From Bailinhaonella thermotolerans (lineage in GTDB: Bacteria; Actinomycetota; Actinomycetes; Streptosporangiales; Streptosporangiaceae): DNA of 64,000 nt. Of the stretch, positions 42,874-52,014 are shown piece after piece. The translations under genes and the position numbers were made by a program. Under the pieces are notes generated by a model. The model was not told the DNA's origin. It made no database searches and saw nothing but the letters and a program-made list of their open reading frames with translations. How positions within the stretch are numbered: position 1 is the stretch's first letter; every line of letters begins with the position of its first letter. The stretch lies in contig NZ_QZEY01000001.1 in NCBI RefSeq assembly GCF_003594875.1, positions 930,001 to 994,000 on the forward strand. Reading direction: 5' to 3'.

Positions 42874-42907
42874 GAGGCCACTTTTCCTGATTGGCCCTTT
42901 ATTTGCA

Positions 42908-42928
42908 AGATTCGGCTGACCAGAATCT
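42908..42928. promoter_or_regulatory. Inverted repeat AGATTC-N9-GAATCT in the MocR/YczE divergent promoter
   Basis: Perfect 6-bp arms (42908-42913 and 42923-42928), just before the ATG at 42935. The region is AT-rich relative to its neighbours. A related ATTGGCC/ATTCGGC direct repeat overlaps it, a pattern MocR proteins often bind. Confidence 0.5.
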
Positions 42929-42934
42929 GGGGTC

Positions 42935-43573
42935 ATGCACCAGAAGAACCCCAGGACGCGAGGCTCCCTGCCCCGCCGCCTGTTCCAGCTCTACGCCGGA
43001 TTGGCCCTCTACGGCGTCGGGATCGGCCTGGCCGTCGAGGCGGGCCTCGGGCTGTCCCCCTGGGACGTCCTCCACGAGGGGCTGGCCAAGCGCGTCGGCC
43101 TCAGCATCGGCGCCTGGGTCATCATCGTCGGCGCCCTGGTCATGCTCCTGTGGATCCCCCTGCGCCAGCGTCCCGGGCTGGGCACCGTCAGCAACGTCAT
43201 CATCCTGGGCCTGGTCGCCGACGCCACCATCGCCCTGGTGCCGACCCCGCAGTCCTGGCCGGCCCAGTGGTTCCTGCTGGCGGCGGGCGTCGCCGTGGAG
43301 GCCGCCGCCACCGGCGCCTACATCGGCGCCGGCTTCGGCCCCGGCCCCCGCGACGGCCTCATGACCGGCCTGGCCCGCCGCGGCCTGTCCATCCGCGTGG
43401 CCCGCACCCTGGTCGAGCTCTCCGCCCTGGCGGCCGGCTGGCTCCTCGGCGGCACCGTCGGCGTCGGCACCCTGGCCTTCGCCTTCGCCATCGGCCCCCT
43501 CACGCAGGTGTTCATGCCGTTGTTCGCCCGCCGCCCCCGGGAGACCCCGGCCCCGGCCCCCGCCCACCCCTGA
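42935..43573 (+). CDS. YczE/YitT-family membrane protein
   Basis: 212 aa, about five membrane helices. The family core is LYGVGIGLAVEAGLGLSPWDVLHEGL and the repeat-like block GFGPGPRDGLMTGLARR. Homologues are almost always controlled by an adjacent divergent MocR regulator, as here; transport of a vitamin B6 related or other small molecule is suspected but not shown. The ATG at 42935 lies directly next to the putative operator. Confidence 0.88.
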   Translation: MHQKNPRTRGSLPRRLFQLYAGLALYGVGIGLAVEAGLGLSPWDVLHEGLAKRVGLSIGAWVIIVGALVMLLWIPLRQRPGLGTVSNVIILGLVADATIALVPTPQSWPAQWFLLAAGVAVEAAATGAYIGAGFGPGPRDGLMTGLARRGLSIRVARTLVELSALAAGWLLGGTVGVGTLAFAFAIGPLTQVFMPLFARRPRETPAPAPAHP

Positions 43574-43667
43574 ACCCTGGCCCCCCGGGACGCCCGCGCC
43601 GCGCCCTGACGGCCCGCGCGGCGCCCCTTGACTGCCCGTGCGGCGCCCCGGCCGCTCGCGCGGGCCG

Positions 43668-44639
43668 TCAGCCCGGGGCGGAGGCGCCGGCCGCCCTGCC
43701 GAGGCGCGCCGCGACCTCGCGCAGAACCGGGACCAGCTCCGGCGGCTCCAGCACCTCGAAGTCGACGCCCTTGGCCGCCACATACGCGGCCAGGCTCTCC
43801 AGGGAGTCGGCCCCGGCCAGGAACAGGCAGGTGCGCTCGTCCACGGGCTCCAGCCGCCCCGCCGCCGGCGAGGTGAGCGGGGCCACCCGCTCGAGCGGGG
43901 CGTGGAACAGGATCCGCGCCCGGTGCCGGTAGGGCGCGGAGGTGATGGACCGCGAGACGTAGGCCGCCGCGTCCTCCCCGGGCGGCGTCCGCCGGGCGAA
44001 GCGGGCGCCCGGCGGCCCGAGCGGCGCCTCGATCCGGTCCACCCGGAAGGTCCGCCAGTCCTCCCGCTCCACGTCCCAGGCCAGCAGGTACCAGCGGCGC
44101 GGCGTGCAGACCAGGCGATGCGGCTCCACCTCGCGCGTCACCGTCCCCTCGCGCCCCCGGTGGCGCAGCCGCAGCCGCCGCCGCTCCCGGCACGCGGAGG
44201 CGATCCCGGCGAGCACGCCCGCGTCCACCCCCGGCCCCGCGGCGCCCGCCAGCGGCTCCACGGCCTCCTGGAACGCCGCCACCCGGTGCCGCAGCCGCGA
44301 CGGCAGCACCTGCAGCAGCTTGGCCAGCGCCCGCGACGCGCTCTCCCCCAGCCCGGCGACGCTGCCGGTGGCGGCCGTGCCCAGCGAGAGGGCCACCGCC
44401 ACCGCCTCCTCGTCGTCGAGCAGCAGCGGCGGCAGCGCCCCGCCCACGCCGAGCCGGTAGCCCCCGGCGACCCCTGGGGCGGCGTCCACCGGATACCCCA
44501 GCTCGCGCAGCCGCCCGATGTCGCGCCGCACCGTGCGCAGTCCCACCCCGAGCCGCCCGGCCAGCTCGGCCCCGGTCCAGTCCGCGCGGGACTGGAGGAG
44601 CGAGAGCAGGCGGAGCAGCCGCGCCGACGTCTCCAGCAT
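43668..44639 (-). CDS. WYL-domain transcriptional regulator with DeoR-type helix-turn-helix
   Basis: 323 aa. HTH_11 at the N-terminus (LLRLLSLLQSRADWTGAELAGRL, VRRDIGRLRELGYPV), followed by the WYL domain (RLVCTPRRWYLLAWDVEREDWRTFRVDRI read in part) and a WCX extension. Divergent from an epoxide hydrolase gene 63 bp away, which is its probable target. ATG 44639 gives the normal start MLETSARLLRL; upstream in-frame sequence is antisense to the hydrolase. Confidence 0.92.
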   Translation of the reverse strand: MLETSARLLRLLSLLQSRADWTGAELAGRLGVGLRTVRRDIGRLRELGYPVDAAPGVAGGYRLGVGGALPPLLLDDEEAVAVALSLGTAATGSVAGLGESASRALAKLLQVLPSRLRHRVAAFQEAVEPLAGAAGPGVDAGVLAGIASACRERRRLRLRHRGREGTVTREVEPHRLVCTPRRWYLLAWDVEREDWRTFRVDRIEAPLGPPGARFARRTPPGEDAAAYVSRSITSAPYRHRARILFHAPLERVAPLTSPAAGRLEPVDERTCLFLAGADSLESLAAYVAAKGVDFEVLEPPELVPVLREVAARLGRAAGASAPG

Positions 44640-44689
44640 GCCGACGATTCTCGCCGACAATGGTGACCGGACCTGACACCGATTCTCCG

Positions 44690-44695
44690 TAGCGT
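44690..44695 (+). promoter_or_regulatory. -10-like TAGCGT before the epoxide hydrolase gene
   Basis: TAGCGT ends 7 nt before ATG 44703, again without a clear ribosome-binding site. Confidence 0.42.
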
Positions 44696-44702
44696 CGGGG
44701 AC

Positions 44703-45869
44703 ATGACGAACCACGAGGAGAACCCCCTGATCCGGCCGTACCGCGTCGAGATCCCCCAGTCCGCCCTCGACGACCTGCGCGACCGGCTCCGCCGCACCCG
44801 CTGGGCCCCCGACCTGCCCGGGACCGGCTGGGAGCGGGGCGTGCCCACGGCGTACCTGCGCGAGCTCGCCCAGCACTGGGCCGAGGAGTACGACTGGCGC
44901 GCCCAGGAGGCGGCCATCAACGCGCATCCGCAGTTCACCACCGAGATCGACGGGGCCACCGTGCACTTCCTGCACGTCCGCTCCCCCGAGCCCGGCGCGA
45001 CCCCGCTCATGCTCCTGCACGGCTGGCCCGGCTCGATCGTCGAGTTCCTCGGCCTCATCGGCCCGCTCACCGACCCCGTGGCGTACGGCGGGGCGGCCGG
45101 GGACGCGTTCCACCTGGTGATCCCGTCGCTCCCCGGCTACGGCCTGTCCGGTCCCCTCCCCGGCCCCGGCTGGACCGACGCCCGCACCGCCGCCGCCCTC
45201 GTGACCCTGATGGACCGCCTGGGCTACGAGCGGTACGGCGTGCAGGGCGGCGACGTCGGCGCCTTCGTCGGGCCGCTCATGGGCCGCGCCGCCCCCGGGA
45301 ACGTCCTCGGCGTGCACGCCAACGGGCTGCTCACCTTCCCCGACGGCGACCCGGCCGTCATGGGCTCGCTCAGCGCGGCCGAGCGCGACCGGCTGGCCCG
45401 CATGGACGAGTGGCAGGAGAAGGAGGGCGCCTACATGCGGCTCCAGGGCACGCGCCCGCAGACCATCGCGGCGGCCCTGCACGACTCCCCCGCCGGGCAG
45501 CTCGCCTGGATCGTGGAGAAGTTCCAGGCGTGGACCGACCCGGCCGCCGAACTCCCCGAGGACGCCGTGGACCTCGACGTGATCCTGACCGACGTCAGCC
45601 TCTACTGGTTCACCGGCACCGCGGGCTCCTCGGCGCACACCTACTACGAGCGCTTCAACGACCCCGGCATGTGGGCCCCGCGCGAGCGCGGCACGGTCCC
45701 CACCGGCGTGGCGGTCTTCCCGACCGACGTCTCCGTCCGCCCGCTCGCCGAGCGCGCCCACCACGTCGTCCACTGGTCGGAGTTCGACCGCGGCGGCCAT
45801 TTCGCCGCGCTGGAGACCCCCGGGCTCCTCCTCGACGACATACGGGACTTCTTCCGCCCCCTCGGCTGA
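44703..45869 (+). CDS. Epoxide hydrolase (EHN domain family)
   Basis: 388 aa alpha/beta hydrolase with the N-terminal EHN lid ([23 protein letters not shown]). [10 protein letters not shown] is the oxyanion motif, Asp in VQGGDVGAF the nucleophile, Tyr in [11 protein letters not shown] the epoxide-polarising residue and His in GGHFAALE the base. Cytosolic, cleaves epoxides to diols; related enzymes include microsomal-type hydrolases. Divergent WYL regulator suggests inducible expression. Natural substrate unknown. Confidence 0.92.
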   Translation: MTNHEENPLIRPYRVEIPQSALDDLRDRLRRTRWAPDLPGTGWERGVPTAYLRELAQHWAEEYDWRAQEAAINAHPQFTTEIDGATVHFLHVRSPEPGATPLMLLHGWPGSIVEFLGLIGPLTDPVAYGGAAGDAFHLVIPSLPGYGLSGPLPGPGWTDARTAAALVTLMDRLGYERYGVQGGDVGAFVGPLMGRAAPGNVLGVHANGLLTFPDGDPAVMGSLSAAERDRLARMDEWQEKEGAYMRLQGTRPQTIAAALHDSPAGQLAWIVEKFQAWTDPAAELPEDAVDLDVILTDVSLYWFTGTAGSSAHTYYERFNDPGMWAPRERGTVPTGVAVFPTDVSVRPLAERAHHVVHWSEFDRGGHFAALETPGLLLDDIRDFFRPLG

Positions 45870-46013
45870 GACCCGGCCCGCGCGCTCTCCCGCCCCTCCC
45901 ACGGCGGCCGGGGTGAAACGCCTGGTTGGAGACCGGCTGATGGGGGACTGGGAGACAAGACGCAATGTGGGGGGAATGAGCGCGCCTGCCCGGTCGCACC
46001 GTGGAGCGCGGGT

Positions 46014-46019
46014 TACGGT
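46014..46019 (+). promoter_or_regulatory. -10-like TACGGT before the GH15 gene
   Basis: TACGGT ends 8 nt before ATG 46028, in the pattern of the other probable leaderless genes in the window. Confidence 0.38.
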
Positions 46020-46027
46020 GGATCATC

Positions 46028-47824
46028 ATGCGGATCGAGGACTACGCGCTGATCGGTGACATGCAGTCCGGGGCCCTGGTGGGGCGCGACGGGTCGATCG
46101 ACTGGTTGTGCCTGCCCCGCTTCGACTCGCCGGCCTGCTTCGCGGCCCTGCTGGGAGACGAGGCGAACGGGCACTGGCTGATCGGGCCGGCCTCCCCCGG
46201 GCGGGACCGGCCGATGGCGACGCGGCGGCGGTACCGGGGCGACACGCTGATCCTGGAGACCGAGTGGGACACCCCCACCGGGACCGTCCGGCTGATCGAC
46301 TTCATGCCGCCCCGGCACACCGCGCCGGACGTCGTGCGGATCGTCGAGGGCGTGGCGGGCTCGGTGGCGATGAACATGGAGCTGCGCGTCCGGTTCGACT
46401 ACGGGCGCATCGTGCCGTGGGCGCGCCGGGTGGACGGGCACCTGCACGCCGTCGGCGGGCCGGACTCGGTGTGGCTGAGCTCTCCGGTCGAGGTGGTCGG
46501 GAGGGGCCTGGCGCACCGGGCGCGGTTCACCGTGTCCCAGGGGCACCGGCTGCCGTTCGTGCTCGCCTGGCACCCCTCGCACGAGTCTCTTCCGCCGCTG
46601 CCGGACGCGTTCACCCAGCTCACCGACACCGAGCTGGAGTGGGCGCAGTGGATGAGCCGGTTCCGCTACTCCGGCCGCTGGCGTGACGAGGTCGCCCGCT
46701 CGGCGATCACGCTGAAGGCGCTCACCTACGACCCGACGGGCGCCATCGTGGCCGCGCCCACCACCTCCCTGCCCGAGGACATCGGCGGGGTCCGCAACTG
46801 GGACTACCGCTACTGCTGGCTGCGCGACGCCACGATGACCCTGGAGGCCCTGCTGACCTGCGGCTACGCCGACGAGGCGCGGGCCTGGCGGGAGTGGCTG
46901 CTGCGCACGATCGCCGGCCGCCCGCAGGACCTGCAGATCATGTACGGCCTCGCGGGCGAGCGGCGGCTGTTCGAGTGGGAGGCCGACTGGCTCGCCGGGT
47001 ACGAGGGCTCCCAGCCGGTCCGCATCGGCAACGCCGCCGTCAACCAGCTCCAGCTCGACGTCTACGGCGAGGTCATGAGCGCCCTGCACTTGGCCGCCGA
47101 GGCGGGCCTGGAGCCGGACCCGCACGCGTGGGCGATCGAGCGCAAGCTGCTGGACTTCCTGGAGTCGAACTGGCAGGAGCCCGACGAGGGCCTGTGGGAG
47201 GTGCGCGGCCCGCGCCGCCAGTTCGTGCACTCCAAGGTGATGGCCTGGACCGCGTTCGACCGGGCGGTGCGCCTGGTGGACGAGCTGGGCCGGCGCGGGC
47301 CCGTCGCCAAGTGGCGGGAACTGCGCGACCGCATCCACGCCGAGGTGTGCGAGAAGGGCTTCGACCCCGAGCGCAACACCTTCACCGGCGCGTACGGCTC
47401 CCGCGAGCTGGACGCCGCGCTGCTGATCATCCCGCAGACGGGGTTCCTGCCGCCGGACGACCCGCGCGTCATCGGCACGATCGAGGCCGTCCAGCGCGAG
47501 CTGATGCGCGACGGGTTCGTGCTGCGCTACCCGACCGAGGGCGGCACCGTGGACGGCCTGCCCGGGCACGAGGGCGCGTTCCTGGCGTGCAGCTTCTGGC
47601 TCGTGGAGGCGCTGACCATGATCGGCCGCCGGGACGAGGCCGTGGAGCTGTTCGAGCGCCTGCTCGACCTGCGCAACGACGTCGGCCTCTACTCCGAGGA
47701 GTACGACCCCCGCTACAAGCGCCTGGTCGGCAACTTCCCGCAGGCGTTCAGCCACGTCCCCATGATCCACGCCGCGTGCGCCCTGTCCGGCACCATCCGC
47801 CGCGGCAGCATCGTCCGCTGCTGA
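46028..47824 (+). CDS. Glycoside hydrolase family 15 (trehalase/glucoamylase-like)
   Basis: 598 aa cytoplasmic protein. N-terminal beta-sandwich begins MRIEDYALIGDMQSGALVGRDGSIDWLCLPRFDSPACF in the family way (quoted in part: YALIGDMQ, GSIDWLCLPRFDS). The alpha/alpha barrel has NWDYRYCWLRDATM, catalytic Glu candidates in LFEWEADWLAGYEGS and GLYSEEYDP, and FPQAFSHVPMI near the end. Close actinobacterial members hydrolyse trehalose. No signal peptide. ATG 46028 fits the family start; an upstream GTG at 46001 does not. Confidence 0.92.
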   Translation: MRIEDYALIGDMQSGALVGRDGSIDWLCLPRFDSPACFAALLGDEANGHWLIGPASPGRDRPMATRRRYRGDTLILETEWDTPTGTVRLIDFMPPRHTAPDVVRIVEGVAGSVAMNMELRVRFDYGRIVPWARRVDGHLHAVGGPDSVWLSSPVEVVGRGLAHRARFTVSQGHRLPFVLAWHPSHESLPPLPDAFTQLTDTELEWAQWMSRFRYSGRWRDEVARSAITLKALTYDPTGAIVAAPTTSLPEDIGGVRNWDYRYCWLRDATMTLEALLTCGYADEARAWREWLLRTIAGRPQDLQIMYGLAGERRLFEWEADWLAGYEGSQPVRIGNAAVNQLQLDVYGEVMSALHLAAEAGLEPDPHAWAIERKLLDFLESNWQEPDEGLWEVRGPRRQFVHSKVMAWTAFDRAVRLVDELGRRGPVAKWRELRDRIHAEVCEKGFDPERNTFTGAYGSRELDAALLIIPQTGFLPPDDPRVIGTIEAVQRELMRDGFVLRYPTEGGTVDGLPGHEGAFLACSFWLVEALTMIGRRDEAVELFERLLDLRNDVGLYSEEYDPRYKRLVGNFPQAFSHVPMIHAACALSGTIRRGSIVRC

Positions 47825-47915
47825 CCCGCGTCGCCCCGCCCCGTACGGCGGCGCGCCCGAAAGGCCCCGGCCGGGCCGCAGGGGCGGGCGCGAGCCGTAC
47901 AGGCCGAAGGGGCCG

Positions 47916-48791
47916 TCAGGGGCCGGGGTCGCGGGAGAGCGCGAGCAGGAGGCGGGAGAACTCCGGCGGCGGGGAGACGACGAGCCGGTCGCCGTCGAAC
48001 TCGGCGCCGACGCGCGCGAGCGGGGCGTCCGAGCGCCACCAGTAGACGTGCGGGGTCAGGGAGGCCGGGCCCTCGTCGTAGAGGGCCTGGGCGAGGCGGC
48101 GCAGGCGCTCCAGGGCGCGCACGCAGCCCACCCCCTCCACCGGGTGGACCGCCAGCGTCTCGGAGTTGGGGATCGCGACCAGCGCGCCGTGGCGGGGCAG
48201 GTCGAGGTAGCGCTCCAGCCAGTGCAGGTGGACCGCGGCCGACCAGGTCAGGCCGGTCAGGAGCTGGGCCTTGGCCCCGCCGCCCAGGTCCACGGGCACG
48301 GCCGACAGCGACTCCTGCTCGCGGGCGTTGGCGCGGGCGAGTTCGAGCACGTGCCCGGCGGGCAGCGGCCACGCGCGGGCCTCCTCGGGGCGCACCGCGC
48401 GCACGAACCCCGACTCCTGGACCACCAGCACCTCGACCAGCTCCGGGGTCAGGTGGCGGCCGACCACGCGGTCGGGGGCGAGCCCGGTCGCGCCGAGGTC
48501 GTCGTCGGCGTACACGCGCACGCGCAGCAGGTGCCGTACGGCGGACAGGTCGCTCGCGTCCACCGGGTCGTGCCGGTCGAGCGCGGCGGCCAGGTGCTCG
48601 GAGACGAGCGCCGGCCACCGGCCGCGATCGGTGCGGCGGGCCTGGGCGCGCAGCGGCGGCAGCGCCACCGTCACCTCGCGCGGCCCGACGAGCCGCACGT
48701 GGGCCCCGTCGAAGGCGTACGCGTAGCCCCGGGACTCCGCGACGAGCGCGATAAGGGAGTCCAGGTCGACATCCTCGGCCGGCAGCCCCAC
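47916..48791 (-). CDS. Conserved hypothetical protein, family not recognised
   Basis: 291 aa, soluble, no signal or membrane segment. GTG 48791 has AAGGAG 6 nt upstream. Notable stretches are LDSLIALVAESRGYAYAFDG, PVDASDLSAVRHLLRVRVYADDD, LTPELVEVLVVQ, LPRHGALVAIPNSETLAVHPVEG and HVYWWRSDAPLARVG; the last half reads like a two-domain alpha/beta fold. Good codon usage and clear Shine-Dalgarno support a real gene. It follows the S66 peptidase on the same strand by 47 bp, but no shared role is evident. Confidence 0.72.
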   Translation of the reverse strand: MGLPAEDVDLDSLIALVAESRGYAYAFDGAHVRLVGPREVTVALPPLRAQARRTDRGRWPALVSEHLAAALDRHDPVDASDLSAVRHLLRVRVYADDDLGATGLAPDRVVGRHLTPELVEVLVVQESGFVRAVRPEEARAWPLPAGHVLELARANAREQESLSAVPVDLGGGAKAQLLTGLTWSAAVHLHWLERYLDLPRHGALVAIPNSETLAVHPVEGVGCVRALERLRRLAQALYDEGPASLTPHVYWWRSDAPLARVGAEFDGDRLVVSPPPEFSRLLLALSRDPGP

Positions 48792-48838
48792 GTCACGCTC
48801 CTTCCGGACGCGCCCGAGCGGCTGGCGTCCCCGGGCGT

Positions 48839-49780
48839 TCAGGCTGCCGATTCCCGGTCGCGAATCGGACATTCCATGGAGAACGATTCGGTATCGATGG
48901 CGACGTCCGCGCCGAGCCACACGCTGAGCTGGGTGGATCCGTGCCCGATGGGCACCCCGGCCAGGATCGGCACGCCGAGGCCGCCCAGCCGGTCCAGGAA
49001 CAGCGGCCGCAGGGCCGCCTCGTCCCCGCAGTCCGTCCAGGAGCCGAGCACGATCCCGCGCGCGCCCGCGAAGGCGCCCGCCGCGAGGAGCTGCGTGAGC
49101 ATCCGGTCGATCCGGTACGGCGGCTCGTGGACGTCCTCCAGGAGCACGACCGCGCCCTCGAACGCCGGGGCGTAGCGGGTGCCGCACAGGGCCGCGAGCA
49201 GCGCGAGGTTGCCCCCGTCCAGCCGCCCGCGGGCCGACCCGGGCACGAGCGCGTCGTCGCCGGTGACCGGGGCGCCGCCGTCGAACAGCGCGGCCCGCAG
49301 GTGGTCCAGGCTGCGCGGCTCGGGCTCCCCGTCGCTGATCGTGGCGCACGCGGGCATCGGCCCGAACAGCGTGGCCGTCCCCAGCTCCCGCCCGAACGCC
49401 GCGTGCAGCGCCGTCACATCGCTCGACCCCACCAGCGGCTTGGGCGCCGCCGCCCGCATCGCGTCCCAGTCCAGCAGGTCCAGCAGCCGCGTCGCGCCGT
49501 ACCCGCCGCGCGCGCAGAACACCGCCTTCACCTCCGGGTCGCACCAGGCGTCCTGAAGGTCGCCCGCGCGCGCCTCATCGGCCCCGGCCAGGTATCCGTC
49601 CCGGTCGCGCAGGTGCTCCCCGGTCACCACGTCCAGCCCCAGCTCGTCCCGGAGCACCGCGAGACCGCGCGCCAGCCGTACCTCGTCCACCGGCCCGCAC
49701 GGCGCGACCACGGCCACGCGGTCGCCCGGCCGCAGCGGCGCGGGCGTCCGGGCCGCCCGTTCCCCCTCGTCCCATTCCAC
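48839..49780 (-). CDS. LD-carboxypeptidase / MccF-like S66 serine peptidase
   Basis: 313 aa. The S66 pattern is clear: PGDRVAVVAPCGPVD, FCARGGYGATRLLDLLDW, catalytic Ser in LVGSSDVTALH, GGNLALLAAL, LLEDVHEPPYRIDRML and a C-terminal GVPIGHGSTQLSVW providing His. Enzymes of this family cleave the L,D-bond of murein tetrapeptides in recycling, or microcin C-like nucleotides. No signal peptide, so a cytoplasmic recycling or self-immunity role is likely. Start GTG 49780. Confidence 0.9.
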   Translation of the reverse strand: MEWDEGERAARTPAPLRPGDRVAVVAPCGPVDEVRLARGLAVLRDELGLDVVTGEHLRDRDGYLAGADEARAGDLQDAWCDPEVKAVFCARGGYGATRLLDLLDWDAMRAAAPKPLVGSSDVTALHAAFGRELGTATLFGPMPACATISDGEPEPRSLDHLRAALFDGGAPVTGDDALVPGSARGRLDGGNLALLAALCGTRYAPAFEGAVVLLEDVHEPPYRIDRMLTQLLAAGAFAGARGIVLGSWTDCGDEAALRPLFLDRLGGLGVPILAGVPIGHGSTQLSVWLGADVAIDTESFSMECPIRDRESAA

Positions 49781-50169
49781 CCGCCCGATCCTTCCATCCC
49801 GCGCGGCCGGGGGCGCGCACCGCCGTACGGCGACGCGGCCGAGTCCCGCGACGGCGCGCGGCGGCCTCCCGGCGCGGCCCGGGAAGCCGGAGACGGCCCT
49901 CTTCGAAAGGGCTGGACGCGGCGGCTCCCCGGGCGGGGCGGCATGCCTCGCCGTACGGCGGGCACAGGGCGGACGGTGGCCTGCGGAGGCCGGGAGGGCG
50001 GTGTCACATGGCGGGCGAAAGGGCCGGGACGGTGCTTCACGGGCGGGTGCGGGAGGCGGGCGCGGACTTCGGGGCGGGAGGGGCGCACCCGGCGTGTTCG
50101 CAGGTCATCGGGCATGGCGGGGCCGAGAAGGTCCTGCCGGGGGCCGGAGCCTGTCAGACTGGGATCAGC
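49781..50169. other. 389-bp divergent spacer with two palindromes
   Basis: Two GCCGTACGGC copies at 49822 and 49949. Open sequence runs on the plus strand into the sulfotransferase frame, but it lacks family similarity and a ribosome-binding site. Nothing else is recognised. Confidence 0.5.
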
Positions 50170-51042
50170 ATGAGACCTCCGACCCACATCCTGGTGGTGA
50201 ACGGGATCAAGGTCCGCAGGCCGGTCTTCGTGGTCGCCGCCCCGCACTCCGGCGTGGATCTGCTGGCCCGCGCCATCAAGCGCACCCCCGGCTTCCACCT
50301 GACCATCGGGCGGCCCGAGGTCCTGCGCCTGGTCTACGCGTTCGCGCGCCGTCCCTCCCTGACCACCTCCCGTGAGGCGGGCGCCGCCCGCGTCCTGCGC
50401 GACGGGCTGGCGGAGACGTGGCAGCTCTCCCCCGGCTCGTGCGACGCCTGCCCCGCGCCCTGCCGCTCGGCCGCGGGCGGCGGCCCGTGCGCGACCCCGT
50501 CCTCGGTCACGCGGTTCGCCGACGCCAGCCCCGACCTGCTCTACAGCGCGCCCGTGCTGATGGAGGCGTTCCCCGACGCCCGGCTGGTCCAGCTCATCCG
50601 CGACGGCCGCGACGTGGCCGCCGACATGCTCACCGACCCCGCCTGCCTGGCCTGGTTCAAGCCCGGCATGCTGGGCGACGACGCCGAGTTCCCGCTCCCC
50701 TTCCTCGGCCTCAAGCGGGCCGCGCACCGCCGCAAGTGGGCCGACATGCCGCCCGCCGGCAAGTGCGCGCTCCGCTGGCGGGCCGCCGTCCACCTGAGCG
50801 CCGCCCTCCGCGCGCGCCTCCCCCAGGACCAGCTCATGACCGTCCGCTACGAGGACCTCCTGGCCGACCCGGCCGGGACGACCGCGGCCCTGTCCGCCTT
50901 CCTGGAGACCCGGGTGACCCCGCTGGACGTCGCCGCCGCCCCCCGCCCCGGCGCCTGGAGGGACCGCCTGACGGCCACCGACGCCGCCCTGGTCCAGAAG
51001 GTCGCCCGCACCGAACTGACCCGCCTCGGCTACCTCCCGTGA
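50170..51042 (+). CDS. Sulfotransferase family protein
   Basis: 290 aa PAPS-dependent sulfotransferase pattern. The 5'-phosphosulfate loop is VVAAPHSGVDLLARAI near residue 20 and the 3'-phosphate site LVQLIRDGRDVAADM; YEDLLADP and the C-terminal helix complete the fold. A cysteine-rich insert (GSCDACPAPC...GGGPC, about residues 93-109) is unusual and could bind metal or form disulfides. ATG 50170 is preferred to an in-frame ATG at 50008. Acceptor (carbohydrate or lipid) unknown. Confidence 0.82.
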   Translation: MRPPTHILVVNGIKVRRPVFVVAAPHSGVDLLARAIKRTPGFHLTIGRPEVLRLVYAFARRPSLTTSREAGAARVLRDGLAETWQLSPGSCDACPAPCRSAAGGGPCATPSSVTRFADASPDLLYSAPVLMEAFPDARLVQLIRDGRDVAADMLTDPACLAWFKPGMLGDDAEFPLPFLGLKRAAHRRKWADMPPAGKCALRWRAAVHLSAALRARLPQDQLMTVRYEDLLADPAGTTAALSAFLETRVTPLDVAAAPRPGAWRDRLTATDAALVQKVARTELTRLGYLP

Positions 51043-51181
51043 GACGGCCCCCGCGCGGATCCCCCCGGGGGTGGCGGAGCGGGGTGACGGAGCGGGGGCG
51101 GCGCGCCGGGCCCGGTACGGCGGGGCGGCCCCGGCCCGGCGATGCCCGCGATATCCGGTGGAGGCGGCCGGACCGAGGGCG

Positions 51182-51187
51182 TACCCT
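51182..51187 (+). promoter_or_regulatory. -10-like TACCCT before the methyltransferase gene
   Basis: TACCCT ends 8 nt before ATG 51196. Confidence 0.38.
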
Positions 51188-51195
51188 CCGGGCGT

Positions 51196-51936
51196 ATGAA
51201 CGATCCTGACGGGTACTTCGGGGAACAGGTCGCGGCCGCCTACGACGCCGAGACGGCGGACATGTCCACGCCGGAGGCCCTGGGGCCCGTCCTCGACGTG
51301 CTGGCGGGGCTGGCCGGGGACGGGCGGGCGCTGGAGTTCGGGGTGGGGACCGGGCGGATCGCGGCGCCACTGGCCCGGCGCGGGGTCCCGGTGCACGGGA
51401 TCGACATGTCCCGGGCGATGGTGGCCCGGATCCGGGAGAAGGAGGGCGGCGAGGCGGTCGGCGTGACCGTCGGGGACTTCGCCACGACCCGCGTCGAGGG
51501 GTCCTTCTCGGTCGTCTACCTCGTCTTCAACACGATCATGAACCTGACCACGCAGGACGCGCAGGTCGAGTGCTTCCGCAACGCCGCCGCCCACCTGGAG
51601 CCCGGCGGGTGCTTCGTGATCGAGGTGGGCGTGCCCGGCCTGCGGCTGCTGCCGCCGGGGCAGACGACCGTGCCGTTCGACGTGCGGCCGGACGGGTGGG
51701 CCTACGACGTGTACGACGTCGCCACGCAGGCGATGAGCTCGAACTACGTCACGGTCGGCGCGGACGGGCGGGGCACGTTCCGCTCGATCCCGTTCCGCTA
51801 CGTGTGGCCGGCCGAGCTGGACCTGATGGCCCGGATCGCGGGGCTGCGCCCGCGCGACCGGTGGGAGGACTGGACCGGCCGCCCCTTCACCTCCGAGAGC
51901 ACCCGCCACGTCTCCGTCTGGGAGAGGCCGGCCTGA
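51196..51936 (+). CDS. Class I SAM-dependent methyltransferase
   Basis: 246 aa. SAM-binding glycine loop ALEFGVGTGRIAAPL with the acidic residue after beta-2 in VHGIDMSRAMV, and VVYLVFNTIMNLTTQD at motif IV/V; VWPAELDLMARIAGL is a family C-terminal block. Matches the Methyltransf_25-type family common in actinomycetes. Acceptor unknown. Isolated gene before the convergent DinB gene. Confidence 0.88.
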   Translation: MNDPDGYFGEQVAAAYDAETADMSTPEALGPVLDVLAGLAGDGRALEFGVGTGRIAAPLARRGVPVHGIDMSRAMVARIREKEGGEAVGVTVGDFATTRVEGSFSVVYLVFNTIMNLTTQDAQVECFRNAAAHLEPGGCFVIEVGVPGLRLLPPGQTTVPFDVRPDGWAYDVYDVATQAMSSNYVTVGADGRGTFRSIPFRYVWPAELDLMARIAGLRPRDRWEDWTGRPFTSESTRHVSVWERPA

Positions 51937-51946
51937 CCGCCCCGCT

Positions 51947-52003
51947 CCCGCCGTACGGCCCCGCCCGGCCCGCGCCCCGCGCCGCGCCGGGCCGTACGGC
52001 GGG
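51947..52003. terminator. Paired-palindrome hairpin between convergent genes
   Basis: Arms 51947-51961 and 51989-52003 are perfect 15-bp inverses, each with a GCCGTACGGC (51950 and 51991), around a 27-nt GC-rich loop. It lies between the methyltransferase and DinB stops. Confidence 0.72.
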
Positions 52004-52014
52004 CGGGCCGCGGG

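Noticed and set aside
43668-45965. 765-codon frame extending the WYL regulator upstream
   Set aside because: Only the part from 44639 has regulator motifs. The extension is antisense to the epoxide hydrolase.
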